From Frateuria edaphi (GTDB lineage: Bacteria > Pseudomonadota > Gammaproteobacteria > Xanthomonadales > Rhodanobacteraceae): a stretch of DNA of 64,000 nucleotides. Positions 56,264 to 64,000 of the stretch are shown piece after piece. Below the pieces are notes generated by a model that saw only the letters and a program-made list of their open reading frames with translations, ran no database searches and had not been told where the DNA came from. Numbering within the stretch: the stretch's first letter is position 1; every line of letters begins with the position of its first letter. The stretch lies in contig NZ_CP088251.1 of NCBI RefSeq assembly GCF_021117405.1, positions 1,922,001 through 1,986,000 of the forward strand. Direction: 5' to 3'. Both the position numbers and the translations under genes were made by a program.

Positions 56264-56659
56264 CTAGAAGTCCGACAAGCCGAAACGCGCAACGCCCTTG
56301 TTGCGTCCCGGCGGATCGAGCGTGTCCAGGTCCAGCGCCAACGGCGTGCCGATCCATTCGGCCAGTCGCGTGTGATCGGCGAGGTCGTCGTCGGTCAGCG
56401 GGTGGATCAGCGCGGTGAGCCCGGACGCCCGGATGATCTCGCGCACCACCGCCAGTCCGTCGGCGGTGAAGTGGATCTCGAACTGCGGCAAGGGATGCGG
56501 TCCGGCCTTGCCATCCCTCAGGCTGCCGACGAAGCGCAACGGCGCAAGTTCGCCAGCGGTCATTCGCTCGCTGAGCACGCAGCGCATGGTCTCGGCCAGC
56601 GGCCGGCTGGCCGCTTCGTAGTAGATGTGCGCGTGGTACGGCGCGTGCGCCTCGTTCAT
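56264..56659 (-). CDS. DOPA 4,5-dioxygenase family protein
   Basis: A 131-residue protein with the HxHIYYE start (YHAHIYYEAASRPLAE), a central VGSLRDGKAGPHPLPQFEIHF and a late LIHPLTDDDLADHT, the layout of the small DOPA dioxygenase family. The family includes fungal and bacterial ring-cleaving enzymes; in bacteria the substrate is often unknown. AGGA precedes the ATG at 56659. It is divergent from a LysR gene, which is a likely regulator. Confidence 0.87.
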   Translation of the reverse strand: MNEAHAPYHAHIYYEAASRPLAETMRCVLSERMTAGELAPLRFVGSLRDGKAGPHPLPQFEIHFTADGLAVVREIIRASGLTALIHPLTDDDLADHTRLAEWIGTPLALDLDTLDPPGRNKGVARFGLSDF

Positions 56660-57064
56660 GGTTTTTGTCCTGCCCGAAAGGCCCATCGGCACGCCGGGAC
56701 GCATCCGCGGCACGTCAATCGATGTCTCCCTTATATCCGCATCGATGCTGCTCCACCTCATGCCATGGCACCGGCGGGCCGGCCGGGCGGCAGGATCGGC
56801 TGCCGAACGTCACGCACCGGCCGGTTGCGCGGCTCTGCCGGCGTCGCTGGTAGCCGGACGCTTTCGGCGGGGCGGGCCTTGCCGCCACCGGGCTTTTCGC
56901 CGCGCACGGGGCGCGCGATCCAATCGATGCTGGGTATGTCCAGATGAAGGCTCGGCACGGCGACGCTCCTCGCTGCGGAAGGTATGCGCGGCATGTTGAG
57001 GCCACACCAGGGCGTAATAAACGTGCCAGACTTTGCTTCATAACCAACCCCATGGTTTTGAATC
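56660..57064. other. Divergent control region between LysR and dioxygenase genes
   Basis: A 405-base gap that, apart from the doubtful small frame, holds no gene. LysR sites would be expected here, but no clear T-N11-A pair with dyad was picked out. Confidence 0.4.
56758..56958 (-). CDS. Possible 66-residue small protein upstream of the dioxygenase gene
   Basis: A GTG with GAGGAGCG at good spacing opens a 66-residue frame (VPSLHLDIPSIDWIARPVRG at its start, Pro/Arg-rich later, no Cys). It ends 98 bases before the dioxygenase start on the same strand. The codon pattern is not strongly coding and I recognise no family, so this may be a chance frame in the LysR/dioxygenase control region. Confidence 0.3.
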   Translation of the reverse strand: MPSLHLDIPSIDWIARPVRGEKPGGGKARPAESVRLPATPAEPRNRPVRDVRQPILPPGRPAGAMA

Positions 57065-58012
57065 ATGAATAAGCTGGCTGGCATGGAAATGTTCGTGCGC
57101 GTGGTGGACTGCGGCAGCTTCGCGGGCGCTGCCGAAGCGAGCGGCGTATCCGCGACCATGGTCGCCAAGCACGTCGCGGCGATCGAGCAACGGCTGGGCG
57201 CCCGACTGCTCCACCGCACCACGCGCAAACAGCAGCTCTCCGATGTGGGGCGGCTTTACTACGAGCGGTGCAAGCAGGCCCTGGCCGAAGTCGCGCTCGC
57301 CGAGGCGAGCGCGCTGGAACTGCAAGCCGCCCCCAGGGGACGGCTGCGGCTGGTGGCGCCGGTGGGCTTCGGCAGCCACATGGTGCCCGCGCTGGCCGAG
57401 TACATGGCGAGTCATCCCGAGGTCAGCGTCGAACTTACGCTGGACAACCGTCCACCGAATCTTGCCGATGGCGGCTTCGAGCTCGGCGTCCTGGTCGGCG
57501 ACGTCACCGAACCGGGCGTGGTCGCGCGGCCGTTGCGCCACTACCGGCGCATCCTGGCCGCCTCGCCCGGGTACCTGGCCCGCCACGGTCATCCCATGCG
57601 ACCGGACGACCTGGCCCGACACGAGTGCCTGGGCATGTCGTACTGGCGGCGATCGGACGTGTGGCGACTGGTCGGGCCGGACGGCACCACGTGCGTCGTC
57701 ACCGTGGGTGGGCGTTTCACCGCCAACCAGGGCGATGCGCTTCGCATTGCAGCGCTCAGCGGCATCGGCATTGCGCTGCAACCGGAGCCGTTGTTGTCCG
57801 ACGACCTGGCCGCGGGCCGGCTGCTGCGCGTCCTGCCTGACTGGTCGCTCACGCTTTCGCCGATGCATCTGATCTACGCGCAGGACCGCCACCCCACGGC
57901 CAAGCTGCGCAGCGCGATCGACTTCCTGCTCGCGCGCTACGGGCAAAATCCTGCGACCGAATCGCGGGACACCATCGTTCCGTCCGCGTCGAACGCAAGA
58001 ACCACCCGCTGA
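57065..58012 (+). CDS. LysR-family transcriptional regulator
   Basis: A 315-residue regulator. The helix-turn-helix is MEMFVRVVDCGSFAGAAEASGVSATMVAKHVAAIEQRLGARLLHRTTRK, and the effector domain begins RLRLVAPVGFGSHMVPALAEYM. The last 25 residues after FLLARYGQNP are a Ser/Thr-rich tail. The divergent dioxygenase gene is the likely target. The ribosome binding site is weak. Confidence 0.93.
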   Translation: MNKLAGMEMFVRVVDCGSFAGAAEASGVSATMVAKHVAAIEQRLGARLLHRTTRKQQLSDVGRLYYERCKQALAEVALAEASALELQAAPRGRLRLVAPVGFGSHMVPALAEYMASHPEVSVELTLDNRPPNLADGGFELGVLVGDVTEPGVVARPLRHYRRILAASPGYLARHGHPMRPDDLARHECLGMSYWRRSDVWRLVGPDGTTCVVTVGGRFTANQGDALRIAALSGIGIALQPEPLLSDDLAAGRLLRVLPDWSLTLSPMHLIYAQDRHPTAKLRSAIDFLLARYGQNPATESRDTIVPSASNARTTR

Positions 58013-58182
58013 CGTTCGTCGCGAACTCCGATTGCCTGAACTGCTTGCAACGGGCGTCTTAACCGGCGCTGTCGTTTGGCGTGGGTTAGCCATAATCAGC
58101 CGCTCCGGAACGGCGTTTTGACGGCTGCTGGACCGGCTTGCAGGACTAATCACCCACTGTCTGAAAGTTCACGGGACACACC

Positions 58183-58467
58183 ATGCTGGATAGCGCGGAA
58201 CAACTCGGCCAGGCCCTGGGCGATTGGTCGAGTCACCCCAACAAGGCATACGTCGGGAAGATCGACAGGGTGCAGGCCTCCTCCACGCAAGCGTGGACGC
58301 CCGAGTACTACATCGATCACTACCTGCAATCGCACAACCGGCCGGTCACCCACTGGAATCGGGACGTCGTGTCTGCGGCCCTCGGCAAGTTCAAGGGACG
58401 GGCGCCGTTCAAGCGATGGGAGCTGGACGAGTTTCTCGACGGCACCTGGCGTTTCGCGCCGGATTGA
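58183..58467 (+). CDS. Hypothetical protein of 94 residues
   Basis: A soluble protein (MLDSAEQLGQALGDWSSHPN...FKRWELDEFLDGTWRFAPD) with helical character and a Trp/Phe-rich end. I do not recognise it. The frame has coding-like codon use, but the site before the ATG is weak. Confidence 0.6.
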   Translation: MLDSAEQLGQALGDWSSHPNKAYVGKIDRVQASSTQAWTPEYYIDHYLQSHNRPVTHWNRDVVSAALGKFKGRAPFKRWELDEFLDGTWRFAPD

Positions 58468-58696
58468 ACCTGCGGCCCGCGAACACGACACGGTGCGGCG
58501 TCACCCCCCGCTCCACGCCCGTGTCGCGCGCTTCTACCCGCTGTCATCCGAACTTCCCCTATAGAAGGCAGGCCCAGGGCCTTCGCCGATTGTCAGTCGA
58601 CGGCGCAGGACTTTTCTCGACCCGCGTGTCGATCCGGCACCCCTTCAACCGTCGACAGACTAGGGCGGCCTCACCGCCCCAACCTGGAGAAGGGAA

Positions 58697-59182
58697 ATGA
58701 CCAGCAAGAACACCATCTGCCTCTGGTACGACGGCACCGCCCTGGACGCCGCGAAGTTCTACGCCCAGACCTTCCCCGACAGCGCCGTGGGAGCCGTCCA
58801 CCGCGCGCCCGGCGACTATCCCTCCGGCAAGCAGGGCGACGTCCTGACGGTGGAGTTCACGGTCATGGGCATCCCCTGCCTGGGCTTGAACGGTGGACCG
58901 GCTTTCCCCCAGACCGAGGCCTTCTCGTTCCAGGTCGCGACCGACGACCAGGCCGAGACCGATCGCCTGTGGAACGCGATCATCGACAACGGCGGTAGCC
59001 CGAGCGCCTGCGGATGGTGCAAGGACAAGTGGGGATTGTCCTGGCAGATCACCCCGCGCGTGCTGACAGCTGCGGTCACCGACCCGGATCCTGCGGTGGC
59101 CAAGCGCGCATTCGACGCCATGATGACGATGACGAAGATCGACATTGCCGCGATCGAGGCAGCCCGCCGCGCGATGGCCTGA
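58697..59182 (+). CDS. VOC-superfamily PhnB-like protein
   Basis: A 161-residue protein of the 3-dmu-9_3-mt/PhnB type: [64 protein letters not shown] and [19 protein letters not shown]. These dimeric proteins bind small ligands or have lost the methyltransferase metal site. GGAGAAGGG precedes the ATG. Confidence 0.9.
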   Translation: MTSKNTICLWYDGTALDAAKFYAQTFPDSAVGAVHRAPGDYPSGKQGDVLTVEFTVMGIPCLGLNGGPAFPQTEAFSFQVATDDQAETDRLWNAIIDNGGSPSACGWCKDKWGLSWQITPRVLTAAVTDPDPAVAKRAFDAMMTMTKIDIAAIEAARRAMA

Positions 59183-59659
59183 GCGGCGCGCGCGTCAGCG
59201 GCAAATCGCACGATGAGCTGATCAAGCGCAACGTCCCGCAGTACAACAGCGCGCATTACATGACCCGACCCGCACGGGCGGCGGCGGGCAGCGCGACCGG
59301 CAGATCGGCCGCCAGGCCACCCGCGTCACCCTGCAGAACAACAAGCTCTCCTGATCGCACGAAGGGCAAGGATGCCCTTGTCCGCCTGTCATGCTGCGGA
59401 TGCCGGCATCTGCGCCGACCAGACCGCCCTTTTCCGGCCGGCTCCTTTTCGCCGGTCCGCGGCAAGTCGGGTTGTTGTGCCCGCTTTCCGGCGACGTCCC
59501 GTTCAGTCGTTCGGGCCACAGGGCCCGCCGCCAAACGGGCCAGGTGGCATCCGCGCGGACGTGGCGCCGGAGCACGCCTCGGGTGGGCCGATGCGCGCGG
59601 CGGCGACGATCGGGAACCGACTTCGCCGGCGGCTGTTGAACCTGTGTTCACAAAAACAT
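59183..59659. other. 477-base non-coding region upstream of the cold-shock promoter
   Basis: I see no supported gene in it on either strand. Open frames exist only through GC bias. The cold-shock promoter begins at its right edge. Confidence 0.5.
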
Positions 59660-59688
59660 TTGCTTCGGGACGCAACAGACACTACTGT
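59660..59688 (+). promoter_or_regulatory. Promoter of the cold-shock gene
   Basis: TTGCTT (59660-59665), a 17-base spacer and TACTGT (59683-59688) would start transcription near 59695, leaving a leader of about 140 bases before the start codon. Long leaders are typical of cspA-type messages. Confidence 0.6.
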
Positions 59689-59835
59689 GCCCGGGCTGGG
59701 TTTCAAGGGTCACGCGAACTGTGGCCCGATGCTGTAGAGAGCAGTTCCACTACACCGTTGCACCCGTTTCCTCCTTGTAACCAGCTACCCCGCCGCACTT
59801 CGCGGCTTTTTCATCCGTTCCAAGGAGATACAACG

Positions 59836-60045
59836 ATGTCGCAGACCGAAACCGGTACCGTCAAGTGGTTCAACGATGCCAAGGGCTTTGGCTTCATCAG
59901 CCGCGCCAGCGGCGATGACGTGTTCGTGCACTTCCGCTCGATCACGTCCTCGGGCTTCAAGAGCCTGCAGGAAGGCCAGAAGGTGTCCTTCGTCGTGACC
60001 CAGGGCCCGAAGGGCCTGCAGGCCGACCAGGTGCAGCCGCTCTAA
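59836..60045 (+). CDS. Cold-shock protein (CspA family)
   Basis: A 69-residue RNA chaperone with the single-strand nucleic acid binding motifs KGFGFI and VFVHF ([20 protein letters not shown]...). AAGGAG precedes the ATG and a strong terminator follows. Whether it is cold- or growth-regulated is not shown, though the leader length suits post-transcriptional control. Confidence 0.96.
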   Translation: MSQTETGTVKWFNDAKGFGFISRASGDDVFVHFRSITSSGFKSLQEGQKVSFVVTQGPKGLQADQVQPL

Positions 60046-60065
60046 GGCTTTCGCCCGTTCCAGAA

Positions 60066-60095
60066 AAAGCCCGGCCTTGCGCCGGGCTTTTTTTT
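60066..60095. terminator. Terminator of the cold-shock gene, also usable by the convergent gene
   Basis: AAAGCCCGGC (60066-60075), loop CTTGC and GCCGGGCTTT (60081-60090) form a perfect 10-bp stem with an eight-T run on the plus strand and a shorter T-run on the minus strand. Confidence 0.93.
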
Positions 60096-60126
60096 GCGTC
60101 TCTGTGGCGCTTTCAGGCGGCACCGC

Positions 60127-60270
60127 TCACTTCGGGGAAACGTTGTCCGACCGGTCGTCGGGCTTGTCACCCTCGCGTACGGGACGCTTCTTGGACTGCT
60201 TGGCGTCCTGCTGCTTCTTTTTGGCGAGTTCGCGCTGACGCTTTTCGAACGCATAGTTGATCTTGGCCAA
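60127..60270 (-). CDS. Small basic protein (47 residues)
   Basis: A TTG start with AGAGGA opens a 47-residue frame, (M)AKINYAFEKRQRELAKKKQQ followed by a Lys/Asp/Ser-rich tail. Proteins with this AKINYAFEKRQ start occur widely in proteobacteria to my recollection, but their role is not known. The longer frame from 60612 has no protein-like sequence upstream of this point. It is convergent with the cold-shock gene. Confidence 0.72.
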   Translation of the reverse strand: MAKINYAFEKRQRELAKKKQQDAKQSKKRPVREGDKPDDRSDNVSPK

Positions 60271-60583
60271 TCGGGGAGTCCTCTCGGGGCTGGGATGGAA
60301 ATGACCGCCACCGTCGCGACGCGTGTGTCGCGGGCGATGTGCGCCGGGCGCTGAGCCGGCGCAAAAAGCGGAATCGTCGTTGCGGATGAGTAGGCTGGTA
60401 CTTCTGCCAATTCCGCAGCCGTGGGGCGACGGAAGGAAACGCGGCGGAGGGCCGCCGGGCGGCCAGGACGAGCGTACACGGGTGCAGAGGGCGAACGGCC
60501 ATCCTACACCCTCACGCCTGCCGCGATGTCTGGGCGGCCCGGCCCTGTCCCGTCCGCATCGCCGATTGATGCGATCATGGCGA
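60271..60583. other. 313-base gap upstream of dbpA
   Basis: The region between the small basic protein and dbpA shows no gene or strong promoter that I can support. Confidence 0.4.
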
Positions 60584-61963
60584 ATGACCGACTTCACCAC
60601 GCTCCCCCTCAAGCCCGCCCTGCTCGCCAGCCTGGAAACGCACGGCTACGCCGAGATGACTCCCGTGCAGGCGCAGAGCCTTCCCCCGATCCTCGCCGGA
60701 CGCGACGTGATCGCCCAGGCGCGCACTGGCAGTGGCAAGACCGCTGCGTTCGGCCTGGGGCTTTTGCAGGCGTTGGATGTGGACACCATCCGGCTGCAGG
60801 CACTGGTGCTATGCCCCACCCGCGAACTCGCCGACCAGGTAAGCAAGGCGATCCGCCGGCTCGCCGCCAGTCTCCCCAACGTCAAGCTGCTGACCCTGTG
60901 CGGCGGCATGCCGCTCGGGCCCCAGCTGGCCTCGCTCACCCACGATCCGCACATCGTGGTGGGCACGCCCGGCCGCGTGCAGGAACACCTCAAGCGCGGC
61001 AGCCTGCACGGTGGCGGCATCAAGACACTGGTGCTGGACGAGGCCGACCGCATGCTCGACATGGGTTTCGGGGAAGCCATCGACGACATCGTCGGCCGCA
61101 TCGCGAAACATCACCAGACGCTGCTGTTCTCGGCCACGTATCCGGAAGCGATCCGCACCACCAGTCGGCGGCTGCAGAAGGAACCGGTGGAAGTCACCGT
61201 GGAGACGCCGGCCGAGGCCGCGCCGGCCATCGAGCAGCAGTTCGTGGAAGTCGAGCCCGCGCAGAAGCCCGACGCGCTCGCCCAACTGCTCGGCCGCGAC
61301 CGCGACCAGCATGCGCTGGTCTTCTGCAACATGCGCCGCGACGTCGACACCGTGGCGCAGGAGCTGGACCGTCGCGGCTTCTCCGCACTGGCCCTGCACG
61401 GCGACATGGAGCAGCGCGACCGCGATGAAGTGCTCGTGCGCTTCGCCAACCGCAGTTGCAGCGTGCTGGTGGCCACGGACGTCGCAGCGCGCGGCCTGGA
61501 CATCGTCGCGCTGCCGCTGGTGGTCAGTTACGACATCGCGCACGACCCGGACACACACACGCACCGTATCGGGCGCACCGGACGCGCGGGCCAGTCGGGC
61601 GTCGCGATCACCCTGTGCACGCCGCGCGAGCGACCCAAGGCCGAGAACATCGAACAGGCATTGGGCGAGTCCCTGCCCTGGCGAGCGCTCAAGCTGGCCC
61701 CGCCACGCGGCAAGACCTTGCACCTTGCGCCAATGAAGACCCTGGTCATCGATGCCGGTCGCCAGGACAAGCTGCGTCCCGGCGACATCCTTGGCGCGCT
61801 CACCGGCGACGCCGGCCTCAAGGCCGACGACATCGGCAAGATCGACGTCTTCGCCACCCGCGCGTACGTCGCCATCACCCGCGCGCTGGCCAACAAGGCG
61901 CTCGAGCACCTGCGCGCCGGCAAGATCAAGGGGCGCAACTTCCGCGTGCGCCCGCTGGGGTGA
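60584..61963 (+). CDS. dbpA: ATP-dependent RNA helicase DbpA
   Basis: DEAD-box helicase of 459 residues that, in E. coli, is specific for 23S rRNA hairpin 92 during large-subunit assembly. Visible motifs: Q-motif region TPVQAQSLPPIL, motif I ARTGSGKT, Ia PTRELADQV, DEAD in LVLDEADRMLDMGF, SAT in LFSATYP, and the late HRIGRTGRAGQ. The C-terminal RNA-binding domain (about 385-459) carries GRQDKLRPGDILGALTGDAG and ends IKGRNFRVRPLG. The start MTDFTTLPLKPAL has no strong ribosome binding site; an ATG five codons upstream is possible. Confidence 0.95.
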   Translation: MTDFTTLPLKPALLASLETHGYAEMTPVQAQSLPPILAGRDVIAQARTGSGKTAAFGLGLLQALDVDTIRLQALVLCPTRELADQVSKAIRRLAASLPNVKLLTLCGGMPLGPQLASLTHDPHIVVGTPGRVQEHLKRGSLHGGGIKTLVLDEADRMLDMGFGEAIDDIVGRIAKHHQTLLFSATYPEAIRTTSRRLQKEPVEVTVETPAEAAPAIEQQFVEVEPAQKPDALAQLLGRDRDQHALVFCNMRRDVDTVAQELDRRGFSALALHGDMEQRDRDEVLVRFANRSCSVLVATDVAARGLDIVALPLVVSYDIAHDPDTHTHRIGRTGRAGQSGVAITLCTPRERPKAENIEQALGESLPWRALKLAPPRGKTLHLAPMKTLVIDAGRQDKLRPGDILGALTGDAGLKADDIGKIDVFATRAYVAITRALANKALEHLRAGKIKGRNFRVRPLG

Positions 61964-62115
61964 AAAACCTGGCAGCGCCAGCACGGCCGGTTCGAGGGTC
62001 GACCGCGGTCGCGGGCCTGCGCGGCGATGGTTCACGGCCACGCGCAGCGACGCAGCTCGCAGTCATGCCCGACCGTTCATAATGGACAGTTCCCACTGAC
62101 CGCCCGCCCCTACGC

Positions 62116-62973
62116 ATGAAAACTCCCACCGGCTTGCAGGAGCTGATCGACGACGGCGTCATCGACGAAGTCCTGCGCCCGCTCAAGAGCGGCAAGGAAG
62201 CTTCCGTCTATGTCGTGCGCTCGGGCGACCAGGTGCGTTGCGCCAAGGTCTACAAGGACATGGCCCAGCGCAGCTTCCAGCAGCGCGTGCAATACCAGGA
62301 AGGTCGCAAGGTGCGCGGCAGCCGGCAGGCGCGCGCGATCGGCAAGGCCAGCAAGTTCGGCCGCAAGGAAGCCGAAGCCGCCTGGAAGAATGCCGAAGTG
62401 GACGCGCTCTACCTGCTGGCCGACGCCGGCGTGCGCGTGCCGCAACCCTACGGTTACTTCAACGGCGTGCTGGTGATGGAGCTGGTCACCGACGCCGATG
62501 GCCAGTCGGCCCCGCGACTGGGCGAGGTTGAGCTCTCCGCCGACACCGCCCGCGACTACCACCGCATCCTTATCCGCCAGGTAGTGCGCATGCTTTGCGT
62601 CGGCCTGATCCACGGCGATCTTTCTCCGTACAACGTGCTGGTGGCGCCCGACGGCCCGGTGATCATCGACCTGCCCCAGGTGGTCAGCGCATCCGGCAAC
62701 AACGCCGCGCGCACGATGCTGCGGCGGGACGTGAGCAACCTCACCATCAATCTGTCGCGCTTCGCACCCGACCTGCTCGACACGTACTACGCCGAGGAAA
62801 TGTGGGCGCTGTTCGAACAGGGCGAACTGCAGCCCGAAAGCGAGCTGACCGGCCGCTTCGCGTTCGATGAGAGCGCGGTCGACGTGGACAGCGTGATGCA
62901 GTCCATCATCGACGCGCGCGAGGAAGCACTCATCCGCCAGCAAGGGCGAGAAGCTGCGATGGCCGAAGACTGA
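62116..62973 (+). CDS. RIO-family serine protein kinase
   Basis: A 285-residue atypical kinase. GKEASVYVVRSGDQVRCAKVYKD carries the nucleotide-binding loop and lysine, VGLIHGDLSPYNVLV the catalytic HxDxxxxN, and VIIDLPQVVSASGNN the metal-binding Asp. Bacterial RIO kinases are poorly characterised; ribosome assembly is the role in archaea and eukaryotes. It lies downstream of dbpA but with a 152-base gap. Confidence 0.93.
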   Translation: MKTPTGLQELIDDGVIDEVLRPLKSGKEASVYVVRSGDQVRCAKVYKDMAQRSFQQRVQYQEGRKVRGSRQARAIGKASKFGRKEAEAAWKNAEVDALYLLADAGVRVPQPYGYFNGVLVMELVTDADGQSAPRLGEVELSADTARDYHRILIRQVVRMLCVGLIHGDLSPYNVLVAPDGPVIIDLPQVVSASGNNAARTMLRRDVSNLTINLSRFAPDLLDTYYAEEMWALFEQGELQPESELTGRFAFDESAVDVDSVMQSIIDAREEALIRQQGREAAMAED

Positions 62974-63099
62974 TTTGGCTGGCAGCAGGCATCGCGAACA
63001 TCGCTTGACCGGCTCCTCACCGCAACGTAAGGCCCGTTGAGGGATGGTGGCCCAGCACGGTGAACAGCCGTGCTGTCCCATCTATCCCGGAGATCGGAA

Positions 63100-63312
63100 A
63101 TGCCCAATAGCAATGACAACCGTGGTGGTTCGCACGAGCAGCACGTCAAGGCAGGCGAACAGAGCCACAAGAACGACGACAGGTCGAAGTCGGCCAGCAG
63201 CAGCTCGTCCGGCGGCAATCGCGGCAACCAGAGCGGAAGCCAGAGCGGAAGCCAGGGCGGCAGCCACGAGCAGCATGTGAAAGCGGGCGAGCAGAGCCAC
63301 AAGAACAGCTGA
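63100..63312 (+). CDS. Small hydrophilic protein with duplicated 17-residue repeat
   Basis: A 70-residue protein, mainly Gly, Ser, Gln, His and Lys. The string GGSHEQHVKAGEQSHKN occurs twice, at residues 9-25 and 53-69, without a single change. The middle is a Ser/Gly/Gln-rich linker. The composition recalls KGG/Con-10-type stress proteins, but it lacks the KGG core. GGAG precedes the ATG. No partner gene is adjacent. Confidence 0.72.
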   Translation: MPNSNDNRGGSHEQHVKAGEQSHKNDDRSKSASSSSSGGNRGNQSGSQSGSQGGSHEQHVKAGEQSHKNS

Positions 63313-63337
63313 CCCAACACTCCAGCAACGATGCATG

Positions 63338-63359
63338 GAGGGGCGCTACGGCGCCCCTC
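63338..63359 (+). terminator. Hairpin after the repeat protein, possible terminator
   Basis: GAGGGGCGC, tetraloop TACG and GCGCCCCTC form a perfect 9-bp stem 26 bases after the stop. No T-run follows, so termination is not certain; the UACG tetraloop is unusually stable. Confidence 0.5.
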
Positions 63360-63578
63360 GGCATATCCGCGTTGCAACGGAGCGACCCAGCGCTCCTCTC
63401 CTTCCACTCGTGCCGTACTTCAGAAGTCGACCGTGCGACAAGCCGCGAGCGCTTTCATGGCGCCTTGTACGCGCACCTGCATAATGCTCATCGCAGTGAA
63501 GCCCCCTCCCGCGCGGCTGTCGCATAGGCCACGCGCCGTTAAGGCTAAGCTCGCGATTCCCACGAGCGGAGATGGCCC

Positions 63579-64000
63579 ATGCGGATCCTCATCACCGGCG
63601 GAACCGGCCTGGTCGGTCAAGGCGTGCTTCGCGAGTGCCTGCGTGCCCCGGACGTGACGCAGGTGGTCGCGCTGGGCCGACACCCCACCGGCATCCACAA
63701 TGCCCGGCTGGAGGAACTGTCCTGCCCGGATTTCGCGCAGGTGGAATCGCTCGGCGATCGGCTGGCAGGGTTCGACGCGTGCCTCTACTGCGCCGGCGCA
63801 CCTCTGGTGGGGATCACCGCGGAGGCCTATCGCCATGTCACGCTGACGCTGACCTCGAAGGTGGCCGAGGCCTTCGCCAGGTACAACCCCCGTGGCCGCT
63901 TCCTGTACATCTCCGGGGCCTACTCGGACCCCGGTAGTCGCATGATGGTGGCAAGGGCCAAGGGCGAAACCGAGCGCGCCCTTGCCGCCTTGCCGATCAC
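63579..64000 (+). CDS. NAD(P)-dependent epimerase/dehydratase-like protein, cut by window edge
   Basis: 140 codons of a Rossmann-fold protein are visible. MRILITGGTGLVGQGVLREC is the dinucleotide-binding loop and FLYISGAYSDPG a later strand of the short-chain/extended type. The C-terminal part is missing, so the substrate is unknown. GGAG precedes the ATG. Confidence 0.88.
   Translation, partial: MRILITGGTGLVGQGVLRECLRAPDVTQVVALGRHPTGIHNARLEELSCPDFAQVESLGDRLAGFDACLYCAGAPLVGITAEAYRHVTLTLTSKVAEAFARYNPRGRFLYISGAYSDPGSRMMVARAKGETERALAALPI

Noticed and set aside
58468-58696. GTCGACGG/CCGTCGAC inverted repeat before the PhnB-like gene.
   Set aside because: Only 8 bp and far apart; expected by chance at this GC content.

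Overview
The window is GC-rich chromosomal DNA of a gammaproteobacterium. The order lepA-lepB-DUF4845-rnc behind an rpoE/anti-sigma/MucD group, a DUF1249-ppsR-ppsA locus, a large TonB receptor, and intergenic palindromes of the GTAGGAGC type all point to Lysobacterales (Xanthomonadales), most probably Rhodanobacteraceae (Dyella/Rhodanobacter/Luteibacter type). The placement is an inference from gene content, not from a search. No phage, insertion sequence, CRISPR array or replication origin was seen.

1-7 kb (all minus strand): an envelope-stress module. RpoE and its RseA-like anti-sigma factor overlap by ATGA and are followed by a MucD-type periplasmic protease, LepA (EF4), signal peptidase I, a DUF4845 protein and RNase III (cut by the window edge). 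A near-consensus sigma-E promoter lies just upstream of rpoE. No rseB/mucB gene is present.

7-17.5 kb: a hybrid GGDEF-EAL protein with a small partner gene; a fused enoyl-CoA hydratase/3-hydroxyacyl-CoA dehydrogenase; ugd-slyX-DUF2058; an FKBP-type prolyl isomerase; and a Kef/CPA2 antiporter. 17.5-22 kb: a tRNA-Ala/Glu/Asp operon, DUF1249, the divergent pair ppsR/ppsA (PEP synthase and its regulator), and tRNA-Ser. 22-27 kb: a PP2C phosphatase and a cluster matching the enterobacterial gloB/mltD/yafS/rnhA/dnaQ neighbourhood. 27-37.7 kb: asparagine synthase, a secreted amidohydrolase, a TPR-sulfotransferase upstream of a TonB-dependent receptor, an O-methyltransferase, and an msrB-msrA operon.

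38-58 kb is a looser accessory region: an ATP-grasp protein with an endonuclease-like enzyme, DUF1428, a POT peptide transporter, a TMEM175-like channel, a tightly overlapped three-gene membrane operon (43.4-45.3 kb), a GH18 protein, two methyl- or ligand-binding cytosolic proteins, a DUF2938/MerR divergent pair with a recognisable MerR-type operator, a cardiolipin-synthase-like phospholipase D, a Nudix protein, a BON-domain protein, a penicillin-binding-protein-like serine hydrolase, and a DOPA-dioxygenase-like gene divergent from a LysR regulator. 58-64 kb: a PhnB-like protein, a cold-shock protein with a long leader, a 47-residue basic protein, DbpA helicase, a RIO kinase, a 70-residue protein with a perfect 17-residue internal duplication, and a truncated NAD(P)-binding protein.

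The most interesting signals are the palindromic repeats between genes (two families), the sigma-E autoregulatory promoter, the MerR operator in front of DUF2938, the sulfotransferase/TonB receptor pair, the three-gene ATGA-coupled membrane operon, and the internally duplicated 70-residue protein. I found no clear evidence of a wholly new system.
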